From Belnapia moabensis DSM 16746 (GTDB lineage: Bacteria > Pseudomonadota > Alphaproteobacteria > Acetobacterales > Acetobacteraceae): a DNA stretch of 64,000 nt. Position 1 is the stretch's first letter. Each line of letters begins with the position of its first letter. A model generated the notes under the pieces. That model ran no database searches and was not told where the DNA came from. It saw only the letters and a program-made list of their open reading frames with translations. The translations under genes and the position numbers were made by a program. Positions 33,244 through 41,718 of this stretch are shown piece after piece. Location: positions 83,567 to 147,566 of the forward strand of contig NZ_JQKB01000011.1 of assembly GCF_000745835.1 (NCBI RefSeq), written 5' to 3'.

Positions 33244-34367
33244 GCGGGGCGGTCTGGATCACCGGGATCGGCCTCGCCTCCTCGCTCGGCGAGGGGGTGG
33301 AGGCGCATCGGGCGGCGCTGCGGGACCCGGTGGCGCGGCCGGTGGTGGATGCGGCGGGCTTCGCCCCCTTCCCTGTCCATCCGATGCCCAATCTCGCCTT
33401 CGATGCGCAGATCCCGAAGAAGGGTGACCAGCGGCAAATGGAGCCCTGGCAGCGGCTCGGCACCTATGCCGCGGGCCTCGCGCTCGACCATGCGGGGGCG
33501 CGGGGACTGGTGGGGGAGATGCACCTGCTCGTCGCCGCTGGCGGCGGGGAGCGGGACGTGGGGCTCGACGAGGCGATCTGCGCCGAGCTTGCCGGGCTGC
33601 CGCCGGAGCAGGCGGGGCCGCTGCTCAACGAGCGCCTGGCCAACGGGCTAAGGCCGACACTGTTCCTGGCGCAGCTCTCCAACCTGCTGGCGGGCAACAT
33701 CTCCATCGTGCATGGCGTCACCGGCTCATCGCGGACCTTCATGGGCGAGGAGGCGGCGGGGGCGGAGGCGGTGCGCATCGCGGCCGCCAGGCTCGCCGAG
33801 GGACGCGGCGAGGTGGCGCTGGTCGGCGGCGCCTATGTGGCGGGGCGGTGGGACATGCTGCTGCTGCATGCGGCCTCGGGCGGGCTGTGGCGCGGCGACT
33901 GGGCGCCGCTCGCCGAGCGGCGGGGTGGCGGGATGGTGACGGGGAGCATCGGCGCCTTCCTGGTGCTGGAGACGGAGCGGCATGCGCGGGGGCGCGGCGC
34001 GGCCTGCCTTGCGCGGCTGGCGGCGGTCAGGAGCGGCGCGGCGCGGCGCCAGGGCGAGGACAGCGCGCGGGCGAGTGCGGCGGCGCTGGCCGAGGGGCTG
34101 GCGCTGCGGCCGGGGCTTGCAGTGGTGTCGGGCGCGAGCGGGATGCCGGAGGCGCTGGCGGAGGAGCGGGCTTTCCTCGCCGGCCTGCCGGAGCCGGGGG
34201 CGGTGCGCTTCACCGCGGACCTGCTGGGGCATGGCGTGGAGGCGAGTTTTCCGGCGAGCCTGGCGCTCGGGGCGCTTGCCCTTGCTGAGGGCATGGCGAC
34301 GCAGGCGCTTGTGACGGGGTTCGGGCTCTGGCGCGGCGAGGCGCTGGCCTTGCTGGAGGCGGCGTGA
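33240..34367 (+). CDS. degenerate β-ketoacyl synthase (FabF2XL-like, chain-length-factor-like)
   Basis: 375 residues of thiolase fold, but without the catalytic set. Where a ketosynthase has a TACA-type Cys loop, this protein reads HGVTGSSRTFMG (about 158-168), with no Cys. The first active-site His region (HGTGT) is also missing, replaced by VVSGASGMPEAL, while a GH remains at His331. It is placed like fabF2 of the rhizobial cluster, beside an intact partner. By analogy with type II polyketide KSα/CLF pairs, it may form a heterodimer that sets chain length; that is inference. Confidence 0.82.
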   Translation: MSGAVWITGIGLASSLGEGVEAHRAALRDPVARPVVDAAGFAPFPVHPMPNLAFDAQIPKKGDQRQMEPWQRLGTYAAGLALDHAGARGLVGEMHLLVAAGGGERDVGLDEAICAELAGLPPEQAGPLLNERLANGLRPTLFLAQLSNLLAGNISIVHGVTGSSRTFMGEEAAGAEAVRIAAARLAEGRGEVALVGGAYVAGRWDMLLLHAASGGLWRGDWAPLAERRGGGMVTGSIGAFLVLETERHARGRGAACLARLAAVRSGAARRQGEDSARASAAALAEGLALRPGLAVVSGASGMPEALAEERAFLAGLPEPGAVRFTADLLGHGVEASFPASLALGALALAEGMATQALVTGFGLWRGEALALLEAA

Positions 34368-35602
34368 TGCGGGACCATCTCGGGCGGCCGCTCGTCGCGG
34401 TGACGGGGATGGGGCTGGTGACGCCGCTGGGCTTCGGCGTGGCGGAGAGTTGGCGGGCCCTGCTCGCCGGGCGGTCGGGCATCCGGCGCATCACCCGCTT
34501 CCCGACCGAGCATCTGAAGACGCGGATCGCCGGGCAGGTGACGCTGCCGGGAGAGGAAGCGATGGCCTCGCCGGAGCGGGTGGAGCGGATGGCCGCAATG
34601 GCGGCGGCGGAGGCGGTGGGGCAGGCCGGGATCGGCGAGCGGTTCCCCGGGCCGCTGCTTCTCGGCATGCCGCCGGTCGAGGTGGAATGGCCGCAGCGGC
34701 TGGCGCTGGCGCGGGCGGGTGCCGGTTATCCGGCGATGGTCGAGGCGGTGGCGGGGCAGCGGGGGCTGTTCGAGACCTTCCTCTTCGGCGGGATCGGGGA
34801 GCGGCTGGCGGAGCGGTTCGGGACGCACGGCGTGCCGGTTTCCGTCACCACGGCCTGCGCGACGGGGGCCTCCGCGATCCAGCTCGGGCTGGAGGCGATC
34901 CAGCGCGGCGAGGCGAAGGCGGCGCTCTGCATCGGCGCCGAGGGGAGCGTGGCGCCGGAGCCGCTGGTGCGCTTCTCGCTGCTCTCGGCGCTGTCGACAC
35001 GCAATGACGAGCCGGAGCGGGCCTCGCGGCCCTTCGAGAAGACGCGCGAGGGCTTCGTGCTCAGCGAGGGCGCGGCGGCACTGGTGCTGGAGAGCCTGGA
35101 GGCGGCGCAGGCGCGTGGGGCGGAGGTGCTGGGGCTGGTGCTCGGGGCCGGGGAACGAGCCGACAGCTTCCACCGCACGCGGAGCAACCCGGATGGCGGG
35201 GCGATCATCGGGGCGATGCGCGCGGCTATCGCCGATGCGGGGCTGCGGCCGGGCGACATTTCCTATGTGAACGCGCACGGCACGGGAACGCCGGAGAACG
35301 ACAAGATGGAGACGCTCGGCATGCGCGCGGTCTTCGGCGATGCGCCGCCGCCGATCTCGTCGAACAAGTCGATGATCGGGCACACGCTCTCGGCGGCGGG
35401 AGCGATCGAAGCGGTGGCGAGCCTGCTCACCATCCGCGACGGAATGCTGCCGCCGACGATCAACCATGAGGTGCCCGATCCGGCGATCGCGCTCGATGTG
35501 GTGCCGAATGTCGCGCGGGCGGCGAAGGTGGAGCGGGTGCTGTCGAACAGCTTCGGCTTCGGCGGGCAGAATGTGTGCCTGGTGCTGGGGGCGGCGCCGT
35601 GA
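34367..35602 (+). CDS. β-ketoacyl-ACP synthase II, FabF1XL-like
   Basis: 411 residues with a full catalytic set: Cys164 in TTACATGASA, His304 in VNAHGTGTPEND and His339 in NKSMIGHTLSAAG, with Lys334 between. It condenses malonyl-ACP with acyl-AcpXL to extend the chain. The ATG at 34367 overlaps the stop of the degenerate synthase as TGATG; a GTG three bases earlier is an alternative. The N-terminal half is shorter than in FabF from central fatty-acid synthesis and contains the odd insert-poor block LLLGMPPVEVEWPQRL, as expected for the specialised clade. Confidence 0.9.
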   Translation: MRDHLGRPLVAVTGMGLVTPLGFGVAESWRALLAGRSGIRRITRFPTEHLKTRIAGQVTLPGEEAMASPERVERMAAMAAAEAVGQAGIGERFPGPLLLGMPPVEVEWPQRLALARAGAGYPAMVEAVAGQRGLFETFLFGGIGERLAERFGTHGVPVSVTTACATGASAIQLGLEAIQRGEAKAALCIGAEGSVAPEPLVRFSLLSALSTRNDEPERASRPFEKTREGFVLSEGAAALVLESLEAAQARGAEVLGLVLGAGERADSFHRTRSNPDGGAIIGAMRAAIADAGLRPGDISYVNAHGTGTPENDKMETLGMRAVFGDAPPPISSNKSMIGHTLSAAGAIEAVASLLTIRDGMLPPTINHEVPDPAIALDVVPNVARAAKVERVLSNSFGFGGQNVCLVLGAAP

Positions 35603-35669
35603 GCGGCGCGATGCTCGGAGCGCCGGAGGTGCGGAAAGCTAAATCGCGCCGCGCGCCGGAGGCGCAGCA

Positions 35670-36692
35670 ATGAAAGCGTTGCAGCTTTTCGGTGATCGCG
35701 ACACGCGGCTCGTCGAGGTGGCGGAGCCGGCGGCGCCGGGGCCGGGCGAGTTGCGGCTCAGGATGCGGGCGGTGGCGCTCAACCACATCGATGTCTGGGG
35801 CTGGCGGGGGATGGCTTTCGCCAAGCGGAACCTGCCGCTGACGGTGGGGGCGGAGGCGGTGGGCGAGGTTGTCGCCATCGGCGAGGGCGTGGAGGGGTGG
35901 CGCGTCGGGCAGCTCGCCGTGCCTTATGGGGCGCAAACTTGCGGCGTCTGCCGGGCGTGCCGGGAGGGGCGGGACAATCTGTGCGAGAATGTCGCGGGGG
36001 TGAAGGGATTCCACCTCGATGGCTTCGCGCAGGAGATCGTCAATCAACAGGCGCGGCTTTGCGTGAAGGTGCCGGAAGGCATCGCCGTGGAGGATGCGGC
36101 CTGCGCGGGGATCACCTTCTCGACCGTGGAGCACATGCTCTTCGACAATGCGCGGCTGGAGCCGGGCGAGACGATCCTGGTGCAGGCGGCGGGTTCGGGG
36201 ATCGGCACAGTCGCCGTGCGCATGGCGAAGGCGATGGGGTGCACCGTCATCGCGACCGCCGGGTCGGACGAGAAGTGCGAGCGGGTGCGCGCGCTCGGGG
36301 CGGATCATGTCGTCAACTATACGAATGACCGCTTCGAGAGCGTTGCGCGGAAGGTGACGAAGAAGCGCGGCGTCGATGTGGTGTTCGAGCATGTAGGCGC
36401 CACGACCTGGGCGGGGTCGCTGCTGTCGCTCAGGATGGGTGGCAGGCTGGTGACTTGCGGCAGCACCTCGGGTGTCTCGGCGGAGACCAACCTGATGATG
36501 CTGTTCCAGCGGCAGCTGCGCATCATCGGCAGCTTCGGTGCGGCGATGCGCAACATCGGCGACGGGCTTGGCAAGATGGCGGGCGGCCTCCGGCCGGTGA
36601 TCGACAGCACGGTGCCGCTGGAGGGCTTCGCCGGGGCGCTGGCGCGGCTCGAGGAGCGGCGGGTCTTCGGCAAGATCGTCGTCATGCTCTGA
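35670..36692 (+). CDS. zinc-binding alcohol/quinone dehydrogenase family protein (AdhXL-like)
   Basis: 340-residue medium-chain dehydrogenase. N-terminal GroES-like part: LNHIDVWGWRG, GAEAVGEVVAIGEG and a structural-zinc Cys set (CGVCRACREGRDNLC). Nucleotide-binding part: VQAAGSGIGTVAVRMAKAMG and GGRLVTCGSTSG. The catalytic-zinc Cys of true alcohol dehydrogenases is replaced by Asn in LNHID, as in reductase-type members. In rhizobia an alcohol-dehydrogenase-like gene (adh2XL) occupies exactly this place; it may act as the enoyl reductase or in making the ω-1 hydroxyl. Confidence 0.88.
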   Translation: MKALQLFGDRDTRLVEVAEPAAPGPGELRLRMRAVALNHIDVWGWRGMAFAKRNLPLTVGAEAVGEVVAIGEGVEGWRVGQLAVPYGAQTCGVCRACREGRDNLCENVAGVKGFHLDGFAQEIVNQQARLCVKVPEGIAVEDAACAGITFSTVEHMLFDNARLEPGETILVQAAGSGIGTVAVRMAKAMGCTVIATAGSDEKCERVRALGADHVVNYTNDRFESVARKVTKKRGVDVVFEHVGATTWAGSLLSLRMGGRLVTCGSTSGVSAETNLMMLFQRQLRIIGSFGAAMRNIGDGLGKMAGGLRPVIDSTVPLEGFAGALARLEERRVFGKIVVML

Positions 36693-36694
36693 CC

Positions 36695-37570
36695 ATGCGC
36701 GATGCGGCGGTGGCGGCGCTGGTGCGGGGGCTCTTCGCGCTCGTCGGGGCGCTGGGGCCGGATCGCGCGGGGGCGCTGGGCGGTGCCGTCGCGCGGCGGG
36801 TCGGGCCGTTGGTGAAGGCGCATCGGATTGCGCTCGAGAATGTGGCGGCGGCGTTTCCCGAACTGTCGGAGGCGGAGCATCGACGGATCGTCGGGGAGGC
36901 CTGGGAGAATCTCGGGCGGACGGCGGCGGAATACGTGCATCTGGAGCGGATCTGGGATTTCGACCCCGATGGCGCGCCGGGGCGGATCGAGGTCGCGCCG
37001 GAGGCGGTCGCGCGGTTCGAGGCGCTGCGCGAGGATGGCAAGCCGGCGCTGTTCTTCGCGGCGCATCTGGCGAATTGGGAGCTGCCGGCGGTCGCGGCGG
37101 CAAAGCATGGGCTGCCCTCCGCCGTGCTCTACCGGACGCCGAACAACAAGGCCGTCGCGGCGGATATCCGTGCGCTGCGCGAGGGGATCATGGGGCGGCT
37201 GATCGCGGCGGATGTCGCGGCGCCGGTCCGCATGATGGAGGCGCTCGACGAGGGGCTGCATGTCGGCATGCTGATCGACCAGCGCTTCGGGCGGGGGCCG
37301 CGGGTGCCCTTCCTCGGGCGGCCCGCGGCAGCCAATCCGTTGCTGGCGCGGCTGGCGCGGCGCTTCGACTGCCCGGTGCATGGGGCGCGGGCGATAAGGC
37401 TGCCGGGGGGCCGGTTCCGGCTGGAGCTGACCGAGGCGGTGGAGCTGCCGCGGGATGCGCGGGGACGAGTGGATGTGGAAGCGGCGACGGCGCTGCTCAA
37501 CCGGATCGTCGAAGGCTGGGTCAGGGAGCATCCGGGGCAGTGGCTGTGGATGCACAGGCGGTGGCGGTAG
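36695..37570 (+). CDS. lpxXL: LpxXL-type acyltransferase, transfers the very-long-chain acyl group to lipid A
   Basis: 291 residues of the LpxL superfamily with the HX4E motif in FFAAHLANWELPA (about residues 111-123). The block WDFDPDGAPGRIEV followed by FEALREDGKPALFF is characteristic of rhizobial LpxXL, and the C-terminus WLWMHRRW is typical. It starts 2 nt after the dehydrogenase stop. Together with acpXL and the four genes between, it forms the complete very-long-chain lipid A module. I chose the ATG at 36695; the frame is open further upstream inside the dehydrogenase gene. Confidence 0.88.
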   Translation: MRDAAVAALVRGLFALVGALGPDRAGALGGAVARRVGPLVKAHRIALENVAAAFPELSEAEHRRIVGEAWENLGRTAAEYVHLERIWDFDPDGAPGRIEVAPEAVARFEALREDGKPALFFAAHLANWELPAVAAAKHGLPSAVLYRTPNNKAVAADIRALREGIMGRLIAADVAAPVRMMEALDEGLHVGMLIDQRFGRGPRVPFLGRPAAANPLLARLARRFDCPVHGARAIRLPGGRFRLELTEAVELPRDARGRVDVEAATALLNRIVEGWVREHPGQWLWMHRRWR

Positions 37571-37729
37571 AAGTTGAGGAATTGAAGAGGGGGCGGGTCA
37601 AAGCGTTGAGACTGGCGGATTTTCGGGCGAATTTTAGGAATTCAGGGTTTTAAGGACTGCCTGCGAACAACCGTAGACCGGGTTGCCCTGCCGCCTCGGA
37701 TGCGAGGCCGGCCTCCGGCGCGTGCAGCC

Positions 37730-38464
37730 TCAGCGCCAGTAGGCCCCCTTGGTGCCCGGCGGCGGCCCGATCAGGCGATCATAGGCGCGACGTTCGATGC
37801 CGTAGCACTCGCAGGAAGCCGCTTCGAGGCCCGGCCGGTCGGTGATCGTAATCCGGCCCCGTTCGTAGCGGATAAAGCCCGCCTTCTGCAGCACCCCCGC
37901 GGCAACGGTAACCCCGGCGCGGCGCACGCCGAGCATCATCGACATAAACTCGTGCGTCATGGGGAAGTCGTCAGTCCCCACGCGGTCATGCGCCATCAGC
38001 AGCCAGCGCGCGAGGCGCTGTTCGATATGGTGCCGACCGTTGCAGGCCGCGCTCCGCGTCACCTGCTCGAAATGCGCCAGCGCGTAGCGGCTCAGGGTCG
38101 GGCGGAGCGATGGGATGCGCTCCAGCTCCTCCCGGAACGCGGCAGTGCCGATCCGCAGCCCGGTGCCAGGCACCTGGACCATGATCTCGAAACCCTCGAT
38201 GTCGGCGCCGAGCAGCGGCGCCAGCCCCATCATCCCTTCCGGGCCTATGAGGCCGACCTCGGCACTGTCGCCGTTGTCCATGTAGGCCAGCCGGGAGAGA
38301 TAGCCTGTCCCCGGGAAGTAGACCGCCCGGATCGGCTGCTCCACTTCCTGCAGGATCTGACGCAGCGAGAGCTCGACAAGTTCGAGCCGCGGCAGGAAGC
38401 GCGCGAGGTCGTCGGGCGGCAAGGCCGCGAGCAGGCGGTTGCGGGGTGCGGGCTGATCGGTCAT
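37730..38464 (-). CDS. Crp/Fnr family transcriptional regulator
   Basis: 244 residues: an N-terminal cyclic-nucleotide-binding β-barrel (VEQPIRAVYFPGTGYLSRLAYMDNG, then GLIGPEGMMGLAPLLG) and a C-terminal winged helix with MTHEFMSMMLGVRRAGVTVAAGVLQKAGFIRYERGRITI. No Fe-S cysteine cluster at the N-terminus, so it is not an FNR-type oxygen sensor; the CECYGIER end is typical of a large alphaproteobacterial Crp-like group with unknown signals. The ATG at 38464 gives the family start MTDQPAPRNRLL. Its 290-bp upstream region holds no gene and no obvious site. Confidence 0.9.
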   Translation of the reverse strand: MTDQPAPRNRLLAALPPDDLARFLPRLELVELSLRQILQEVEQPIRAVYFPGTGYLSRLAYMDNGDSAEVGLIGPEGMMGLAPLLGADIEGFEIMVQVPGTGLRIGTAAFREELERIPSLRPTLSRYALAHFEQVTRSAACNGRHHIEQRLARWLLMAHDRVGTDDFPMTHEFMSMMLGVRRAGVTVAAGVLQKAGFIRYERGRITITDRPGLEAASCECYGIERRAYDRLIGPPPGTKGAYWR

Positions 38465-38755
38465 GGCCACGCATGGCTCCTGCGACAGAATGTCGGCGGG
38501 AGCACGGTCGCGTCTCACAGTCGCCTGCGCCGAAAGGATCGCGGCAGGCGATGCGTGGTTATAGAATCCGCAACGGAGGTTGTCGGGGCGAAACCGTACA
38601 GGACTGGAAAGTTCTTTCAAAATTCCAGCAAGTATGCTCCGGGTTGTACCCGTCCGTGCGGATGCATCATATTGCTCCGCTGCCGTTCAAAGACTGTTTC
38701 TTCGGTGGCGTCCGGGAACGGATGGGCCGCAGGCCTCGCAGGCTGTCGGGTCGGG

Positions 38756-38896
38756 TCAGACTTCCTCATCGATGCGGTTCTGTTCGATCGCCTCGAGAGG
38801 GGTCAGGCCAGCGTCGAAATACTTCCGCCATAGCTCCGCATCGATGTCGAAGGTCACAACGGCCTCGATTTCGGCGATCCAGGTGTCGAAGTCCAT
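38756..38896 (-). CDS. short protein of unknown function
   Basis: 46 residues from the ATG at 38896, which follows GGAG by about 8 nt. The product is acidic and helical (MDFDTWIAEIEAVVTF, then AELWRKYFDAGLTPLEAIE). The same frame is open to 39034 (92 residues), but the added part is unstructured. It might be the small partner of the unknown gene upstream. I do not recognise a family. Confidence 0.45.
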   Translation of the reverse strand: MDFDTWIAEIEAVVTFDIDAELWRKYFDAGLTPLEAIEQNRIDEEV

Positions 38897-39154
38897 GTGC
38901 CTGCTCCGGTGCTGCACCACGTGGTTGCCAGGGCCGCCTGACCGGATCGCCGACATTGGGGGGGTCCCGAAGGTCCGCGATGGGTCGAGGCTGTAGGAGA
39001 ACACGGCCTCCGTCGATAGTGGTTCCTCCGGCACGGTTATGGGGCTGGCACCCCGGGCGCCGGACGGAACCAGCCCTCGCCTGCCCTTCCGCGGCTCGGC
39101 CGAGGCCGGCGGCGCGAGGCGCCGGGCGCCTGCACCGCCATAGCCAGCCTTCGG

Positions 39155-39808
39155 TCAGGCTACGGCCTCGTGCTCGGCTGCCACCGCTGCCGGCAGGAGG
39201 CCATAGGTCGAGACCCAGTCCCAGTCCCTCGCCGTCCAGGCGATCGGCGTCATGTTCGGCCCCAGGAAGACCTGCGGCCAGGTATTCTTCACGTTCTGGT
39301 CCCAGCCCGGCTTCATGGCGAAGAGCGAGTAGCACCAGGCCAGGATGACGATCCGGTTCTCGCTCAGGTGCCGCCTGATCTCCGTCGTCAGCTTCCCGAC
39401 CGTGTCGAAGGACCCATCGCCCACATCCTGCACCACGACATGGATGCCAGGCAGCGCCTGGCTGCCGTTCAGCTGCCGGGCGATGGTCCGGTCATCCTCC
39501 GGGTTGATCGCGGTGTCGGCCGGCCTGTTCGGGTTACGGGGATGGATTCGGCCCGTTCTCGTGTCCACCTCCTGGCCGAGCTGGTCGCCATGGCGCCCTG
39601 CCAGCACCGTGAAGGTCTGCTGCCCCTTGCCGTACAGGTCGCGGACGATCTCCCGCCAGGACCCGTCGCCGGTGAAGGTCACCGAGACGCAGAGATTGCC
39701 CTTGATCACCCAGGGGCAGTCGTCGAAGGACCAGTCGCCGCTGTTGAGCTTGTCCCAGACATTCTTCGGTGAAAGGGGACTGGTAGGCTTGATGTATTTG
39801 GCGGCCAT
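39155..39808 (-). CDS. protein of unknown function with a His-Gly and a Cys strand-end motif
   Basis: 217 residues from the ATG at 39808; an ATG ten codons earlier has no ribosome site. No signal peptide or membrane segment. Strand-like blocks include FTVLAGRHGDQLGQ (His73-Gly74), HVVVQDVGDGSFDTVGKL and NRIVILAWCYSLF (Cys159). A hydrophobic strand ending in His-Gly followed later by one ending in Cys is the order seen in clan CD (caspase-like) peptidases, but spacing (about 85 residues) is longer than usual and the C-terminal SG is missing. Treat function as unknown. Trp-rich N-terminus (VWDKLNSGDWSFDDCPW). The region is less GC-rich than the rest. Confidence 0.6.
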   Translation of the reverse strand: MAAKYIKPTSPLSPKNVWDKLNSGDWSFDDCPWVIKGNLCVSVTFTGDGSWREIVRDLYGKGQQTFTVLAGRHGDQLGQEVDTRTGRIHPRNPNRPADTAINPEDDRTIARQLNGSQALPGIHVVVQDVGDGSFDTVGKLTTEIRRHLSENRIVILAWCYSLFAMKPGWDQNVKNTWPQVFLGPNMTPIAWTARDWDWVSTYGLLPAAVAAEHEAVA

Positions 39809-39922
39809 CGTCGCCTGCTCCTGCATTCGATACTTCAAAAAACGATGCGGAGCCAGCGGGAGCGAGGCAAGCTAAAAGGCGTTAACCTTGTAACAAGCCG
39901 CCAAATCTTAAAACGGCGATGC

Positions 39923-40150
39923 TCAGGGCTGGTTGGCGGCGGGAGCGGTGACCCAGCCTTGGAAGGGCGGCTCGCCGCAGTCGCCGCACCAGAGCTCGCG
40001 GTTCAGGCCGATCAGGTGGAGACGCGCATCGCGGCCGACCAGGGCGATCAGCCGGGCGCGGCTATAGGTGTGGGACCGGCAGCCGCAGCGGAGGCAGAGC
40101 GCCTCGTCGCGCGCCAGGTCGTTGACCGTGAGGGCGAAGGCAGGGTCCAT
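39923..40150 (-). CDS. small zinc-ribbon-like protein of unknown function
   Basis: 75 residues from the ATG at 40150, with CLRCGC (about residues 19-24) and CGDCG (about 53-57), two CXXC pairs about 30 residues apart that could bind one zinc. The start choice drops 13 codons of open frame. No further domain. Neighbours are unrelated, so no job can be inferred. Confidence 0.5.
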   Translation of the reverse strand: MDPAFALTVNDLARDEALCLRCGCRSHTYSRARLIALVGRDARLHLIGLNRELWCGDCGEPPFQGWVTAPAANQP

Positions 40151-40221
40151 GATGAGGACAAAGATAGAACATCGCCGCCGGTTCCGCAAGCGCTTTCTAT
40201 CGGTTCCGCATCATTCACCGG

Positions 40222-40620
40222 TCACGTCGTGGTGGCGGTGCAGCCAGGGCCGTTGCGGTTGAAGCTGGTGATGCGGCCCTCGCGGGATTCGAAGACGAGG
40301 ACGCAGCCCTCGACGCCGCCGCCATAGCCGCCGAGGCCGAGACCGAGGCCGGTGCCAACCCCCACGCCGCCGCCGAAGCTGCCGAAGCCGAGGCCGATGC
40401 TCGGGAAGATGGCGGGGCGGCTGGAGGGGCGGGCGAACTCGTACTGCAGCAGGCGGCGGCCCTCATTCTCATAAGTGCGGTTGGGGACGCCGAGATTGGC
40501 GACGACATCCGCTTCCGGGCGGCCGACATAGGTGCCGATGCGGCGGTCGAATTCCGCCGTGGTGCCGGAGGAGCCGCAGGCGGCGAGCAGCAGCGGCAGC
40601 AGGAGGAGAAGGCGGTGCAT
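40222..40620 (-). CDS. small glycine-rich lipoprotein
   Basis: 132 residues with a lipoprotein signal (HRLLLLLPLLLAAC; lipobox LAAC), then TAEFDRRIGTYVGRPEADVVANLGVPNRTYENEGRRLLQYEF, a BamE/SmpA-like "small protein A" pattern (a tight helix-strand core around residues 25-65), and a Gly-rich stretch (GFGSFGGGVGVGTGLGLGLG) before a Cys-containing C-terminus. Outer-membrane attachment is likely as no Asp follows the Cys. Function unknown. Confidence 0.7.
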   Translation of the reverse strand: MHRLLLLLPLLLAACGSSGTTAEFDRRIGTYVGRPEADVVANLGVPNRTYENEGRRLLQYEFARPSSRPAIFPSIGLGFGSFGGGVGVGTGLGLGLGGYGGGVEGCVLVFESREGRITSFNRNGPGCTATTT

Positions 40621-40696
40621 CGGTCGGGGCCCCGTCCGCGGGTGGCGGGATTGCCGGCGCGGCAACTGATAACGTTCGGCGGCCGGGCTGGATGCA

Positions 40697-41596
40697 TCAG
40701 GCGGTGAGATGGGCGCTGCGGCCGGCATTCACATCGAGGGTGGTGCCGGAGACGTAGAGGGCGCCGGGGCCGCAGAGGAAGGCGATGGCGTCGGCGATCT
40801 GGTCGGGCGGCAGCACGGGGATGGGGAGCGCATGGCCGGCGAAGGCGGCGGCGCGGCGCGGGTCCGGCTGCGGGGCGCCGCCGCCGCGATGCACCATGGG
40901 CGTCTCCACCGCCGTGGGGGCGACGGCGTTGACGGTGATCTCCTCCGGGCCGAGTTCGGCGGCGAGGGACTTCATCAACCCGGTCAGGCCCCATTTCGTC
41001 GCGGCATAGGCGCCGGAGTCGCGGACGCCCATCCGCGCCTGGACGGAGGTGACGATGACGATGCGCCCTCCCCTGCCCTTCCGGCGCATGCCCGGCAGCA
41101 TCGCCTGGATGGTGTTGAGGGTGCCGGTGAGGTTGACGTCGAGCATCGCCTGCCAGGCCTCCGGGGCGGGCTCGGCGAGGGAGCCGTTGATGGCGATGCC
41201 GGCATTGGCGACGAGGATGTCGGGGCCGCCGAGTTCGGCGTCGAGGCGGGTGGCGGCGGCGCGGAGGGCGGCGGCGTCACGGATATCGGCGACGAGCGGG
41301 AGGGTGCGGACCTGCTGCTCGGCGGTGAGGCGGACGGCCTCGTCGAGCTCGGCGCGGGTGGCGAGGCGGTAGCCGCGCAGCGCCGGGATGGCCCCTGGCT
41401 CGGCGATGTCGAGCAGGGCGACATCGGCGCCGAGGCGGGCGAGGGCGAGCGCGGTGGCGCGGCCGATGCCGCGGGCGGCGCCGGTGACCAGCGCCGTGCG
41501 GCCGGCGAGCGGACGGGCAGGCTGGGCCTCGGCCGTGGTCGTGGCGAGGGCCAGGGTCGTGGCGGCGGCGGCGAAGAGCTGGCGGCGTTCGGTCAT
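40697..41596 (-). CDS. short-chain dehydrogenase/reductase with an N-terminal export signal
   Basis: 299 residues. After MTERRQLFAAAATTLALATTTAEAQ, which looks like a twin-arginine-type signal peptide, comes a full SDR: cofactor motif TGAARGIGRATALALA, NAG at about 138-140 (VANAGIAING), Ser in VTSVQAR and the catalytic Tyr/Lys in YAATKWG. Classical SDRs are cytosolic NAD(P) enzymes, so an export signal is odd. The ATG at 41596 has GGAGG 6 nt upstream; alternative ATGs 6 and 21 nt earlier would only lengthen the N-terminus. Substrate unknown. Confidence 0.85.
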   Translation of the reverse strand: MTERRQLFAAAATTLALATTTAEAQPARPLAGRTALVTGAARGIGRATALALARLGADVALLDIAEPGAIPALRGYRLATRAELDEAVRLTAEQQVRTLPLVADIRDAAALRAAATRLDAELGGPDILVANAGIAINGSLAEPAPEAWQAMLDVNLTGTLNTIQAMLPGMRRKGRGGRIVIVTSVQARMGVRDSGAYAATKWGLTGLMKSLAAELGPEEITVNAVAPTAVETPMVHRGGGAPQPDPRRAAAFAGHALPIPVLPPDQIADAIAFLCGPGALYVSGTTLDVNAGRSAHLTA

Positions 41597-41718
41597 GGGC
41601 ATCCTCCGATGGGGCAACGCGGTGGGGCGCGGGATGCTCCATGGAAGGAGGCTTGATGGTGCCCGGGGAGTTCACCGACCCGCTGGCGCGGAGGATGGCG
41701 CCGGGCCTCGGGCAGGCT

